Source: Bacteroidota bacterium
GTDB taxonomy: Bacteria; Bacteroidota; Bacteroidia; Chitinophagales; Chitinophagaceae
Assembly: GCA_025362055.1 (NCBI GenBank)
Contig: JANYIM010000263.1
Coordinates: 1-44,003, forward strand
DNA: 44,003 bases
Direction of reading: 5' to 3'
Below are positions 17,420 to 27,520 of the stretch, piece by piece. Position 1 is the first letter of the stretch; each line of letters starts with the position of its first letter. The translations under genes were made by a program, and so were the position numbers. The notes beneath the pieces were generated by a model. The model saw only the letters and a program-made list of their open reading frames with translations, did no database searches and was not told the DNA's origin.

Positions 17420-19459
17420 GTGTCATTTCAATTGCATGCCCCATATTCCCCCGCCGGTGACCAGCCGGATGCAATCCGCCAACTGACGGAAGGGGTATTA
17501 AATGGGGAAAAATACCAGACGCTGTTAGGCGTTACCGGTAGTGGCAAGACCTTTACCATGGCCAATGTGATTCAAAATGTGCAGCAACCAACATTGGTGC
17601 TCACGCATAACAAGACACTGGTAGCACAGTTGTATGGCGAATTCAAGCAGTTCTTTCCGGATAACGCTGTAGGGTATTTTGTTTCCTATTATGATTATTA
17701 CCAGCCCGAAGCGTATATGCCTGTCAGTAATACCTATATCGAAAAAGACCTTAGTATCAATGATGAGCTGGATAAATTACGCCTGCAGGCAACGGCACAA
17801 TTATTAAGCGGCAGAAGGGATATCATCATCGTAGCCAGCGTGAGTTGTATCTATGGTATGGGTAACCCGGTGGATTATGAGAACGGGATCATCCGCATTC
17901 AAAAAGGACAGGTGATTTCGCGCCAGGGATTTTTACACGCATTGGTGAATTCATTGTATAACCGCAGTGAAGGGGATTTTACAAGAGGAACATTTCGCGT
18001 AAAAGGAGATACCGTTGATATCAATCTCCCTTATGTTGATTTTGGTTACCGCATTACTTTTTTTGGTGATGAAATAGAAACTATTGAAACGCTGGAACTT
18101 AGCAGTGGAAAGCGTATCAGCAGTGTTGACAATGCCGCTGTATTCCCGGCGAATTTATATGTGGCCCCCAAAGACATGTTGCAACAAGTGGTGCACGAGA
18201 TACAGGGTGAATCTGTAGCCCAGGACCTGTATTTTAAAAATTCAGGAAAATATATTGAAGCACAGCGTATCAGCGAACGCGTTAATTATGACCTGGAAAT
18301 GATCAGGGAACTGGGTTATTGCAATGGCATTGAGAACTACTCCCGTTTTTTCGACCGGCGTAAACCCGGTACAAGGCCCTTTTGTTTACTCGATTATTTT
18401 CCAAAAGATTTTTTATGCATCATTGATGAAAGCCATCAAACCATTCCCCAGGTAAGCGGCATGTATGGCGGCGACCGGAGCAGGAAATTAGTATTGGTAG
18501 ATTATGGTTTTCGTTTACCCTCGGCGCTGGATAACCGCCCGTTGAATTTTCATGAGTTTGAATCCATGCTGAACCAAACAGTTTTTGTTTCGGCGACGCC
18601 CGGTAATTATGAATTGGAAAAATGCGGAGGAATAGTAGTAGAGCAGGTAGTACGGCCAACAGGCTTACTGGATCCCCCGATCGAGATTCGCCCTTCTGTT
18701 AACCAGATCGATGACCTGCTCGATGAAATCGATAAAAGAATCACTAAGGGCGACAGGGTATTGGTTACCACATTGACCAAACGCATGGCCGAGGAAATGG
18801 ACAAATACCTGCAGCGCATCAACATAAAAAGTAAATATATTCACAGTGAGGTACACACGCTGGAAAGAATGGAGATCCTTCGGCAACTACGCCTTGGCGT
18901 TATTGATGTGTTGGTAGGTGTTAATTTGCTAAGAGAAGGTTTAGATCTTCCTGAAGTTTCACTGGTAGCCATCCTCGATGCCGATAAGGAAGGTTTTTTG
19001 CGCAATGAAAAAAGTTTGACACAAACAGCCGGTAGGGCCGCCCGGAATGTGGATGGACTGGTTATCTTTTATGCCGACAAGATCACCGATAGCATGCAAA
19101 AGACCATTGATGAAACCAGCCGTCGCCGTGAAAAACAGGTGGAATTTAATATCAAACATCATATTACGCCTACTACCATTATCAAAAGTACGGAACAGAT
19201 CATGGCACAGGGTTCTGTGTTAGATGTTAAGGGCTATGACCCTTCTAACCCTTATTCCATCGCCCCCGATGGTGAACTGGTAACAGTAGCTGCCGAAGAC
19301 CAGGAAATATATAAGACCATTCCTCAACTGGAAAAAGCCGTTGCCAGGATCAAAAAACAAATGGATAAAGCCGCCAAAGACCTTGATTTTATGGAGGCGG
19401 CAAAGATGAGGGATGAGATGTTCAGGCTACAGAAAGAGTTAGCCGGGATGAAAAAATAA
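17420..19459 (+). CDS. uvrB: Excinuclease ABC subunit B
   Basis: 679 aa; LLGVTGSGKTFTMANVI, YVSYYDYYQPEAYMP-type motif, VGVNLLREGLDLPEVSLVAILDADKEGFLR, C-terminal UVR motif. Confidence 0.98.
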   Translation: MSFQLHAPYSPAGDQPDAIRQLTEGVLNGEKYQTLLGVTGSGKTFTMANVIQNVQQPTLVLTHNKTLVAQLYGEFKQFFPDNAVGYFVSYYDYYQPEAYMPVSNTYIEKDLSINDELDKLRLQATAQLLSGRRDIIIVASVSCIYGMGNPVDYENGIIRIQKGQVISRQGFLHALVNSLYNRSEGDFTRGTFRVKGDTVDINLPYVDFGYRITFFGDEIETIETLELSSGKRISSVDNAAVFPANLYVAPKDMLQQVVHEIQGESVAQDLYFKNSGKYIEAQRISERVNYDLEMIRELGYCNGIENYSRFFDRRKPGTRPFCLLDYFPKDFLCIIDESHQTIPQVSGMYGGDRSRKLVLVDYGFRLPSALDNRPLNFHEFESMLNQTVFVSATPGNYELEKCGGIVVEQVVRPTGLLDPPIEIRPSVNQIDDLLDEIDKRITKGDRVLVTTLTKRMAEEMDKYLQRINIKSKYIHSEVHTLERMEILRQLRLGVIDVLVGVNLLREGLDLPEVSLVAILDADKEGFLRNEKSLTQTAGRAARNVDGLVIFYADKITDSMQKTIDETSRRREKQVEFNIKHHITPTTIIKSTEQIMAQGSVLDVKGYDPSNPYSIAPDGELVTVAAEDQEIYKTIPQLEKAVARIKKQMDKAAKDLDFMEAAKMRDEMFRLQKELAGMKK

Positions 19460-19503
19460 TTCCCTATCTTACTTGCCCTTCTTTTAATAAAAAATATACA
19501 GCT

Positions 19504-20247
19504 ATGACTACGATTGCGCTTTACAACCTTAAAGGTGGTGTTGGCAAAACAGCCAGTTGTGTTAATTTCGCTTACCTCGCTGCAGCAGATGGTTTTAAGA
19601 CCCTGCTTTGGGATATTGACCCCCAGGGCTCCTCTTCTTTTTATTATAAAGCGAAACCAAAAACACACCCGGGCATTAAAAAACTGATCACCAAAGATGC
19701 TCATCTTGAAAACGGGATCCTCTCCACCGATTTTGAATTGCTTGATGTGATCCCTGCAGATAACTCAAGCAAGAGCACTGATATCATGCTCGAAGAAATG
19801 AAAGGCAATAAGAACCGTTTGAAAACGGTGCTTAAACAACTGGATAAAGAATATGATTTTATTTTTATTGATTGCCCGCCCGGCTTTAGTGCATTGAGCG
19901 AGAATATATTTAATGCCGCCGATATTGTATTGATGCCGGTGATCCCTACAACTTTATCCATCCGCACTTATTACATGGTGAAAGATTATTTTAAGGAAAA
20001 GGATCTCGATATCAGTAAGATGATGTGCTTTTTTACCATGACAGACCTGCGTAAGACCATGCACAACGAGATCATGAATGAATTGTATAAAGACAAACGT
20101 TTTTTCCAGAATTATGTGCCTTATTTAAGTGACGTAGAAAAAATGGGCATACACAAAGCACCCATCATGGAATTTGCTAACAGCAGTTATGCCGCAGCCT
20201 GTTACAGGGAATTGTGGACAGAGATCAAGGAAGGAGTGCTGGAATAA
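19504..20247 (+). CDS. ParA-family ATPase with no adjacent ParB
   Basis: 247 aa; LYNLKGGVGKTASCVNFAYLAA, LLWDIDPQGSSSFY, FIDCPPGFSALSENIF. Confidence 0.9.
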   Translation: MTTIALYNLKGGVGKTASCVNFAYLAAADGFKTLLWDIDPQGSSSFYYKAKPKTHPGIKKLITKDAHLENGILSTDFELLDVIPADNSSKSTDIMLEEMKGNKNRLKTVLKQLDKEYDFIFIDCPPGFSALSENIFNAADIVLMPVIPTTLSIRTYYMVKDYFKEKDLDISKMMCFFTMTDLRKTMHNEIMNELYKDKRFFQNYVPYLSDVEKMGIHKAPIMEFANSSYAAACYRELWTEIKEGVLE

Positions 20248-20254
20248 TTGAAAA

Positions 20255-20285
20255 TTGAATATTGAGAATTTATCATTTAGTTTTG
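20255..20285 (+). promoter_or_regulatory. Bacteroidota-type promoter (TTG, 20 nt, TAGTTTTG)
   Basis: TTG at 20255-20257 and TAGTTTTG at 20278-20285, 7 nt before the ATG at 20293. Confidence 0.55.
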
Positions 20286-20292
20286 CCGCATT

Positions 20293-21024
20293 ATGAAAAA
20301 AGAACTCACATCTTGGTTTAGCCCCGCCTTACAGAAAGAAATGCCCATCGTTTCTTATGGCGATTATGGCTTTGCATTATTATTTGTACCTACAGCAGCA
20401 GCTGATTACCTGGAATATGAGCGTTTCCAGATGATGGAAATATTAGAACCTTATATCAGCAGCGGCAAAGTAAAAGTGTTTTCTATCAACAGCATCAATA
20501 ATGAAAGCTGGCTCAATAATGAAATGGCTGGCGCCCATAAAGCCATTCGTCAGAACCAATTCAACGAATATGTTTATAATGAAGTGATCCCGTTCATAAA
20601 GAACAGCACTTCTGCAGAAACGCCCATTATTACCTGCGGTGCATCTTTTGGCGCTTTGCATAGCATGAACCTTTTCTTAAAACGCCCCGATCTTATCAAC
20701 GGCGTGATCGCCATGAGCGGGGTATATGATCTCACAGAATACACCAAAGGGTATTACGATGACCAGGTGTATTTTAATTCGCCCATGCACTATATTCCCA
20801 ATCTCACAGACCATACTACTTTAGAGCTGATCCGGCAAAGCCAACATGTACATATACTTACAGGTAGCGGCGCTTACGAAGACCCTAATGCCTCCAAAGC
20901 CTTTGCAGGTGTGCTTTATAGCAAAGGCATCAATTATGAACTGGACGTTTGGGGTGAGGAATGGAAGCACGACTGGCCAACCTGGAGGGCCATGTTACCC
21001 GTTTACCTGGAGACCAGGTTCTGA
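20293..21024 (+). CDS. Alpha/beta-hydrolase-fold esterase-like protein
   Basis: 243 aa; TCGASFGALHSMNLFLKRPDL with a GxSxG nucleophile elbow. Confidence 0.8.
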   Translation: MKKELTSWFSPALQKEMPIVSYGDYGFALLFVPTAAADYLEYERFQMMEILEPYISSGKVKVFSINSINNESWLNNEMAGAHKAIRQNQFNEYVYNEVIPFIKNSTSAETPIITCGASFGALHSMNLFLKRPDLINGVIAMSGVYDLTEYTKGYYDDQVYFNSPMHYIPNLTDHTTLELIRQSQHVHILTGSGAYEDPNASKAFAGVLYSKGINYELDVWGEEWKHDWPTWRAMLPVYLETRF

Positions 21025-21108
21025 TCCTGGCCTTTTTTCAGTCTTTTGGGGCAATAATTCTATTGTTTTGTAGTTATATATCTACAAGAACCCAAAATCC
21101 TGACCCTG

Positions 21109-21528
21109 ATGAAAAAACCACTACTCCTATTTGCCATCAAGTTCTCCGTAATAATGTACTTCGCAGCCTGCACCAGTGTAGAAAATTATACCAGCGCCAG
21201 GTCTGCAACACCCATTGTAACAAAGGGCGCCTGGAAAGTAAACCTTTACCGGGATGCGAATAAGGACCAGACAAACGATTTTGCAGGATATACTTTTACC
21301 TTCAATGCATCAGGCATTGTAAAAGCCAGCAGGAATGGTGTTGACATTAATGGCAACTGGGCAGAAGACAATATTTCGAACCGCATCACCATTAACCTTG
21401 GCGCAAAAGATCCTTCCTTAACAAAATTAAATACCAATTGGAATATCAGGGAGATCACAAACAGAAGGGTGGATCTTCAGGATAATGCCAACACTACAAC
21501 AGACGAATTAAACATTACAATGCTATAA
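21109..21528 (+). CDS. Putative lipoprotein
   Basis: 139 aa; MKKPLLLFAIKFSVIMYFAAC lipobox; no recognised domain. Confidence 0.72.
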   Translation: MKKPLLLFAIKFSVIMYFAACTSVENYTSARSATPIVTKGAWKVNLYRDANKDQTNDFAGYTFTFNASGIVKASRNGVDINGNWAEDNISNRITINLGAKDPSLTKLNTNWNIREITNRRVDLQDNANTTTDELNITML

Positions 21529-21566
21529 ACTATACGTATACGGTTTATTTTAATTAATATGATCAT

Positions 21567-21602
21567 GAAGGTCGTTCCATCCAGGGCGGCCTTCTTTGTT
21601 TT
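21567..21602 (+). terminator. Intrinsic terminator after the lipoprotein gene
   Basis: GAAGGTCG...CGGCCTTC 8-bp stem with one G-T pair, followed by TTTGTTTT. Confidence 0.65.
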
Positions 21603-21646
21603 ATTTCAATCTTGATTGGCGGTTAGATTTGTTTTACTTTTATGCC

Positions 21647-24502
21647 ATGCAAAAAAAATTATTTTTATTGGATGCTTTTGCATTGGTATTTCGTGCTTAC
21701 TATGCACTTATCCGCAACCCGCGCATTACCAGCAAGGGAAGGAATACCAATGCACAGTTTGGTTTTACCAATACCATCATTGAACTGATAAAAAATCAAA
21801 ACCCCACGCATATGGCCGTGTGTTTTGATACCCATGCGCCAACAGAACGCCATACTGATTTTGCCGACTACAAAGCCAACCGGCAGGAAACTCCTGAAGA
21901 TATTTTATCTGCAGTCCCCGACATCAAAAGGATCATAGAAGGATTGAATATTCCTGTAATAGCAATAGACGGGTATGAAGCAGATGATGTAATTGGAGCA
22001 TTGGCAAAGCAGGCCGAGAAAGCGGGTTATGAAGTGTTGATGGTTACGCCTGATAAGGATTACGGGCAATTGGTTTCAGAAAATATCAAGATCTATAAAC
22101 CACCTTACCAGGGCGGTAATTTTGAAATATTGGGGCCAAAAGAAGTTTGTGAAAAATGGGGAATTAAAAATGTAAGCCAGGTAATTGATATCCTTGGATT
22201 GATGGGGGATGCGGTTGATAATATTCCAGGCATAAAAGGCGTTGGGGAAAAAACGGCGGCCAAACTACTGGCAGAATATGATACACTGGAAAATGTATTG
22301 GCCAATGCAGATAAAATAAAAGGTGCGCTTGGGGAAAAGGTAAGGGCAGGAAAAGAAGATGCGATCATGAGTAAGAAACTCGCTACCATCATCATCAATG
22401 TGCCTACAGAGTTCCATGAAGAGAATTTCAGGATCAAAGAAATGAATAAGGAAGCGCTGAAAGAAATTTTTGAGGAACTGGAATTTAAAACACTGGGAAA
22501 AAGATTATTGGGAGAAGATATAGTAGTTGAGTCAGGAAGCGTTAGCTCCGAGCCGGCAGTTAAGGGAGAGAAGAAAGCTTCCCCGCAAATGGACCTGTTT
22601 GGAAATATCATTGAAGCCCCGCAAACCCTGTCGGCGGTCACGGACCCCGACAGCGGTTCAAACGAAACCTTATCTGTAGCAGATAAGAACATCAACAACA
22701 CTCCACACAATTATGTATTGGTTGATTCTGTAAAAGCGATTAATGAGCTTATTTCAGCCCTTAAAGCAATGAAAGAAATTTGCTTTGATACCGAAACCAC
22801 CGGCATTGATGCCAATGATGCCGAACTTGTTGGGTTAAGTTTTTCCATCAAGCCCGGCGAAGGATATTATATTCCTTGTCCGGCCGATCAAAAAGAAACG
22901 GTCAAACGTCTCAAACTTTTTGAAGCCCTATTCAATGATGAATCCAAAACATGGATCGGACAAAATATCAAATATGATATGCTGATGCTGAAATGGTATG
23001 GCTTCGAATTAAAGGGAAATATCTTTGATACCATGCTGGCCCACTATGTAATTGAACCTGATGGTAAAAGAAGTATGGACGCACTAAGTTTAAAATACCT
23101 TGGTTATGAACCCGTACATATTGAAGAACTGATCGGCAAAAAAGGGAAGGGGCAGGGAACCATGCGGGATGTGGAACCTGAAAAAATAAAAGACTATGCT
23201 GCAGAAGATGCGGATATCACCTTACAATTAAAAAATGTTTTTTTACCCCAGCTAAAGCAAAAGGAAGTAGGGAAAGTTTTTTATGAAGTGGAAAACCCAT
23301 TGGTGAAAGTATTGACTGCCATGGAATTTGAAGGGATAAGGATTGATGAGGGCTTTTTAAATGATTACAGCAAAGAACTGGAAAGAGAAGCGAAGCTGGC
23401 AGAAGAAAGTGTTTATAAACAGGCTGGTGTGCGTTTTAATTTGGCTTCACCGAAACAATTGGGAGAAGTATTATTTGATAAAATGCAGATCGATCCTAAG
23501 GCAAAGAAAACCAAAACAGGCCAGTATGCCACAGGAGAAGATGTTTTGCTTAAACTTGCCAGCCAGAATAAAATTGTGGATGATATACTGGCATTCCGGG
23601 AATACACAAAATTAAAATCTACTTATGTAGATGCATTGCCCCTGATGATCAATAAAAAGACAGGGAGGGTGCATACCAGTTATGCACAGGCAGTAGCCGT
23701 TACCGGTAGGTTGAGTAGTAATAACCCTAACCTGCAAAACATTCCCATCCGCACCGAGCGGGGAAGGGAGATACGCAAAGCTTTCATTCCAAGGGATTCA
23801 AAACACGTATTGGTCTCTGCGGATTATTCACAGATAGAATTAAGGATCGTAGCAGCCATTAGTGGTGATAAAAATATGTGTGAGGCCTTTAAAACCGGGA
23901 AAGACATCCACAATGCCACCGCCGCAAAGGTTTTCAACGTGGCTGAAAAAGACGTTACCAAGGAAATGCGTTATAAAGCCAAGAGCGTGAACTTCGGTAT
24001 CATTTACGGACAAGGTGCTTTTGGCCTCGCAGAAAACCTGGGTATTCCAAGGGCTGAAGCAAAAGAGATCATTGAAAATTACAAAAAGCAATTTCCCAAT
24101 ATCCAAAAATACATGGATGATACCATCAACTTTGCCAAAGAGAACGGTTATGTAGAAACGCTGATGGGCCGCAAGCGCTGGTTAAAGGATATCAACTCTG
24201 CCAACTTTACCGTGCGTGGTTTTGCAGAACGTAATGCCATCAATTCTCCCATACAGGGATCTGCTGCAGACATGATAAAGCTGGCGATGATAAAGATCCA
24301 CAAGGAATTTACTAAACGCAATTTCAAATCAAAGATGTTATTACAGGTTCATGATGAATTGGTCTTTGATGCACACAAAGATGAGATCGAAAAGATAAAA
24401 CCCGTGATACTGGACTGCATGCAAACTGCATTGGCTTTGCCCAATGGTGTTCCTACCGATGCAGAGATCGGTGTTGGGGAAAACTGGCTGGTTGCACATT
24501 GA
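21647..24502 (+). CDS. polA: DNA polymerase I, with 5'-3' and 3'-5' exonuclease domains
   Basis: Start at MQKKLFLLDAFALVFRAYYAL; CFDTETTGIDA exo motif; RGREIRKAFIPRD, SADYSQIELRIVAAISGD, LLQVHDELVFD. Confidence 0.97.
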   Translation: MQKKLFLLDAFALVFRAYYALIRNPRITSKGRNTNAQFGFTNTIIELIKNQNPTHMAVCFDTHAPTERHTDFADYKANRQETPEDILSAVPDIKRIIEGLNIPVIAIDGYEADDVIGALAKQAEKAGYEVLMVTPDKDYGQLVSENIKIYKPPYQGGNFEILGPKEVCEKWGIKNVSQVIDILGLMGDAVDNIPGIKGVGEKTAAKLLAEYDTLENVLANADKIKGALGEKVRAGKEDAIMSKKLATIIINVPTEFHEENFRIKEMNKEALKEIFEELEFKTLGKRLLGEDIVVESGSVSSEPAVKGEKKASPQMDLFGNIIEAPQTLSAVTDPDSGSNETLSVADKNINNTPHNYVLVDSVKAINELISALKAMKEICFDTETTGIDANDAELVGLSFSIKPGEGYYIPCPADQKETVKRLKLFEALFNDESKTWIGQNIKYDMLMLKWYGFELKGNIFDTMLAHYVIEPDGKRSMDALSLKYLGYEPVHIEELIGKKGKGQGTMRDVEPEKIKDYAAEDADITLQLKNVFLPQLKQKEVGKVFYEVENPLVKVLTAMEFEGIRIDEGFLNDYSKELEREAKLAEESVYKQAGVRFNLASPKQLGEVLFDKMQIDPKAKKTKTGQYATGEDVLLKLASQNKIVDDILAFREYTKLKSTYVDALPLMINKKTGRVHTSYAQAVAVTGRLSSNNPNLQNIPIRTERGREIRKAFIPRDSKHVLVSADYSQIELRIVAAISGDKNMCEAFKTGKDIHNATAAKVFNVAEKDVTKEMRYKAKSVNFGIIYGQGAFGLAENLGIPRAEAKEIIENYKKQFPNIQKYMDDTINFAKENGYVETLMGRKRWLKDINSANFTVRGFAERNAINSPIQGSAADMIKLAMIKIHKEFTKRNFKSKMLLQVHDELVFDAHKDEIEKIKPVILDCMQTALALPNGVPTDAEIGVGENWLVAH

Positions 24503-24513
24503 TCCGATTATTT

Positions 24514-25158
24514 ATGAAACCAACTATCTTTTACTGTTACGATGCATATTGTGGCTGGTGCTATGGCTTTAGTCCTGTTATAAAAAGGATCGCTGAAGAA
24601 TATAAAGATAAATTTGATCTTGAAGTGTTAAGCGGAGGCATGATCATTGGTGAACAGGTGCAGCCCATTGAAAAGATCGCTCCCTATATAAAAACTGCTT
24701 ATAAAAGAGTAGAAGAGATGACCGGTATAAAATTCGGTGAAGATTTTTTATGGCATATCAATAATCCCGAACAGAGTGACTGGCAGATGAATTCTGAAAA
24801 GCCGGCGATCGCTCTTTGCATTTTTAAAGATTATTATCCCGAAAGGCAGGTTGAATTTGCCTGCGACCTGCAATACGCACTGAATTATGAAGGCCGCGAC
24901 CTGGATGATGATGAAGCCTATCGTCACCTGCTTGAAAAATATAACATCCGGCACGAAGCCTTTTATACCAAACTGAAGAGTGAAGAATACAAAGAACGGG
25001 CCTATTACGAGTTTGGCCTCTGTAAACAATTACAGGCCACTGGTTTTCCAACTGTGCTGATGCAGTTAAATGAAACAAAATTTCATTTGCTGGCAATGGG
25101 GTACACGGGCTATGACGAGCTTGCGGAACGGATCGGTAACGCATTAAAAGCGCCATAA
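24514..25158 (+). CDS. DsbA-family (FrnE-like) thioredoxin-fold protein
   Basis: FYCYDAYCGWCYGFSPVIKR CxxC motif; C-terminal TGFPTVLMQ; likely start MKPTIF. Confidence 0.87.
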   Translation: MKPTIFYCYDAYCGWCYGFSPVIKRIAEEYKDKFDLEVLSGGMIIGEQVQPIEKIAPYIKTAYKRVEEMTGIKFGEDFLWHINNPEQSDWQMNSEKPAIALCIFKDYYPERQVEFACDLQYALNYEGRDLDDDEAYRHLLEKYNIRHEAFYTKLKSEEYKERAYYEFGLCKQLQATGFPTVLMQLNETKFHLLAMGYTGYDELAERIGNALKAP

Positions 25159-25221
25159 AACCATTCATCATTTTCACTTGCAAAATCAAAAATCATTTTC
25201 TACTTTGTAAAAAAAATCATT

Positions 25222-25875
25222 ATGAAAAGAATTACGCTCATGCTATGCTCAGCAACAGTGTTGCTTTTTGCCTGCAATAGTTCAGGCAGCGATTCCAACA
25301 ACAAAAAGGATTCTACCGCTACTACCGAAGTGAAAAAAGAAGGGGCCTGGGTTCCTGTTGATTCTGCTACCATGATGAAGGCCATGATGGATTATGGCAC
25401 TCCCGGTAAAATGCATGAAATGATGGCTTCCTGGAATGGTACCTGGAATGCAGATATGACCATGTGGGACCATGAAGGTGCCCCGCCACAAAAATTAATA
25501 GGTACGGCTGTAAACACAATGATCCTGGGAGGCCGCTATCAAAGCACTAAACACTCCGGCAATATGATGGGCATGCCTTATGAAGGCATGAGCACTACCG
25601 GTTATGATAATGCATCAAAACAATTTATTTCTTCATGGATCGACAATATGGGAACCGGCATAATGATCATGAAGGGCCCCTGGGATGAAGCGACAAAGAC
25701 CCTTACATTAACAGGAACAATGCCTGATATGTGCAGGCCGGGTAAGGAATGTACCGAGAGGGAAGTATTTAGGGTCGTAGATGCCGATACGCAAAAGATG
25801 GAACTATATGGCCCCGATCCAAAAACAGGAAAAGAAATGAAAGTGATGGAGATCAATATGACAAGGAAAAAATAA
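25222..25875 (+). CDS. DUF1579-like lipoprotein
   Basis: 217 aa; lipobox LLFAC; GTPGKMHEMMASWNGTWNADMTMW... typical of DUF1579. Confidence 0.75.
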   Translation: MKRITLMLCSATVLLFACNSSGSDSNNKKDSTATTEVKKEGAWVPVDSATMMKAMMDYGTPGKMHEMMASWNGTWNADMTMWDHEGAPPQKLIGTAVNTMILGGRYQSTKHSGNMMGMPYEGMSTTGYDNASKQFISSWIDNMGTGIMIMKGPWDEATKTLTLTGTMPDMCRPGKECTEREVFRVVDADTQKMELYGPDPKTGKEMKVMEINMTRKK

Positions 25876-25890
25876 ATAATGTCTCATAAG

Positions 25891-25928
25891 AATAAAAACG
25901 TTCCTGCCAAATAGGAGCGTTTTTATTT
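25891..25928. terminator. Bidirectional terminator between convergent genes
   Basis: 12-bp stem AAAAACGTTCCT / AGGAGCGTTTTT (one G-T pair), A- and T-rich flanks. Confidence 0.8.
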
Positions 25929-25962
25929 TAGTGTTAACCGCTGCAGCAAAATATTTAGTGAA

Positions 25963-26487
25963 CTAAAAATTCAGTATCCTGAAAAACTCGGGCCATGGCC
26001 CCATCTCTTCCTTATACTGTTTTGCCATTACCCTTGTTATCTGTGCAATATGCGTGAGGTCGTGTACAACCCAGGTACTCAGCAGGTTTCGTAAAGTAAC
26101 TTCTCCCAATTTTGGATGCAACCCTTTTTTGTCCAGGTCGGCTTCAGTTAATTGTACTCCTTTGAACCAGGTCATATTCTCTTTTCTTATTACTGCAAAT
26201 TCTTCCAGTAATTGCTGCAATGACCTTCCTTTACTTTCTTCATACTGTGCAAACCTGTTCCATGGTACAAATGTTTTTGTGCTCTCGGATTCAAGGATCA
26301 TTTTTGCCCTTTCCGTCCAGTCTGTTTTTTCTCCATGTATCAAATGCCCGATCACATCATAAGGGGAAAATGTATCGGGGCCTTCGTTATTCATTATCCA
26401 TTCATCATTCAAGCCTTGCATCAATTCTTTTAAAACCGTGGGTGTTCTTTCTAATATTTCTATTGACCTGTTTAATTGAAACTTCAT
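25963..26487 (-). CDS. DinB-like family protein
   Basis: 174 aa; DVIGHLIHGEKTDW and VVHDLTHIAQITRVMAKQY metal-binding His pattern. Confidence 0.88.
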   Translation of the reverse strand: MKFQLNRSIEILERTPTVLKELMQGLNDEWIMNNEGPDTFSPYDVIGHLIHGEKTDWTERAKMILESESTKTFVPWNRFAQYEESKGRSLQQLLEEFAVIRKENMTWFKGVQLTEADLDKKGLHPKLGEVTLRNLLSTWVVHDLTHIAQITRVMAKQYKEEMGPWPEFFRILNF

Positions 26488-26599
26488 TTTTATTTATTTT
26501 TTTTTATTATAAGATACGTGATTTTTTTCATTAACATTTCATTATAATTTATTTTATGCAAAGTATTCTGTGGTTGCATCTTAGTGTAAAACCCGCTGT

Positions 26600-27496
26600 A
26601 TGCAGTTTAACTTATTTAAAGATGCCCGTTATTTTCAGATCATCTTTCAATCTGTTTTTCTTGCCTATGGTATTTTTTATTTACACTGGAATGCAGAGTG
26701 GTGGATGTATGGAACCTATTTCGGTATCAGCCTTACAACACAATTCTTATGCAGCGTTATCTTCAATAAAGATATCACAAAATTATTTTCAGTGAGTTGG
26801 TGGAAGAAATTACAAACGAGTATTCCATCTGTATTGATCAGTTCATTTGGATTATCGCTTTTACTAAAAACAAATCATTGGTACATCGCTGCATTGGCCG
26901 CTGTAATTTCAATTGCTTCTAAATATATCATTCGCATCAATGGTAAACACATTTTCAACCCATCGGCATTAGGTATTGTAGCAACATTATTTTTTACGGG
27001 TGATGCATGGATAAGCCCGGGACAGTGGGGAAGCAATATCGTCATCCTGTTCACTGTTCTGTGTTTAGGTTTTATTGTAACCACAAAGGTGCAGAAACTG
27101 GATGTAAGCCTTGCCTTCCTGGGAACATTTGCAGCATTGCTCTTCACAAGACAAATCATTTACCAGGGCTGGCCAATGGATTTTTTTGTACAATCCATCA
27201 GCACCGGTAGCCTGCTACTTTTTTCTTTCTTCATGATCACTGATCCTAAAACAACGCCCAATCATACTGTTGCAAGGATCATCTGGTCCATGGGAGTGGC
27301 TGCAGTTGCATTTTATTTGACCACGTTCAAATTTATGAATGGTGCGCCCATATGGGTGCTGGTATTTGCCCAGCCATTGGTTCCTTTATTGGATAAATTA
27401 TTCAAGGCAAAAACATTCGACTGGAAGCCCTCCAAACAACTCACCCCTAAAGAAAGTAGTTTTTTGCGATCCGTGTATACGCATGCCGTAATGTGA
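26600..27496 (+). CDS. RnfD/NqrB-like membrane protein (orphan)
   Basis: 298 aa, multiple TM helices; KYIIRINGKHIFNPSALGIV and FSFFMITDPKTTPNHTVARIIW resemble conserved RnfD/NqrB segments. Confidence 0.82.
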   Translation: MQFNLFKDARYFQIIFQSVFLAYGIFYLHWNAEWWMYGTYFGISLTTQFLCSVIFNKDITKLFSVSWWKKLQTSIPSVLISSFGLSLLLKTNHWYIAALAAVISIASKYIIRINGKHIFNPSALGIVATLFFTGDAWISPGQWGSNIVILFTVLCLGFIVTTKVQKLDVSLAFLGTFAALLFTRQIIYQGWPMDFFVQSISTGSLLLFSFFMITDPKTTPNHTVARIIWSMGVAAVAFYLTTFKFMNGAPIWVLVFAQPLVPLLDKLFKAKTFDWKPSKQLTPKESSFLRSVYTHAVM

Positions 27497-27520
27497 TCTT
27501 CAACTCAAAAAAAATAAAAT

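Noticed and set aside
21014-21037. CCAGG/CCTGG hairpin followed by a T-run at the esterase stop codon as a terminator
   Set aside because: Stem is only 5 bp and overlaps the coding end; possible, but too weak to list as a feature.
22105-22710. 201-aa minus-strand ORF inside polA
   Set aside because: Antisense to clear polA coding sequence, Ser-rich shadow translation with no recognisable motif.
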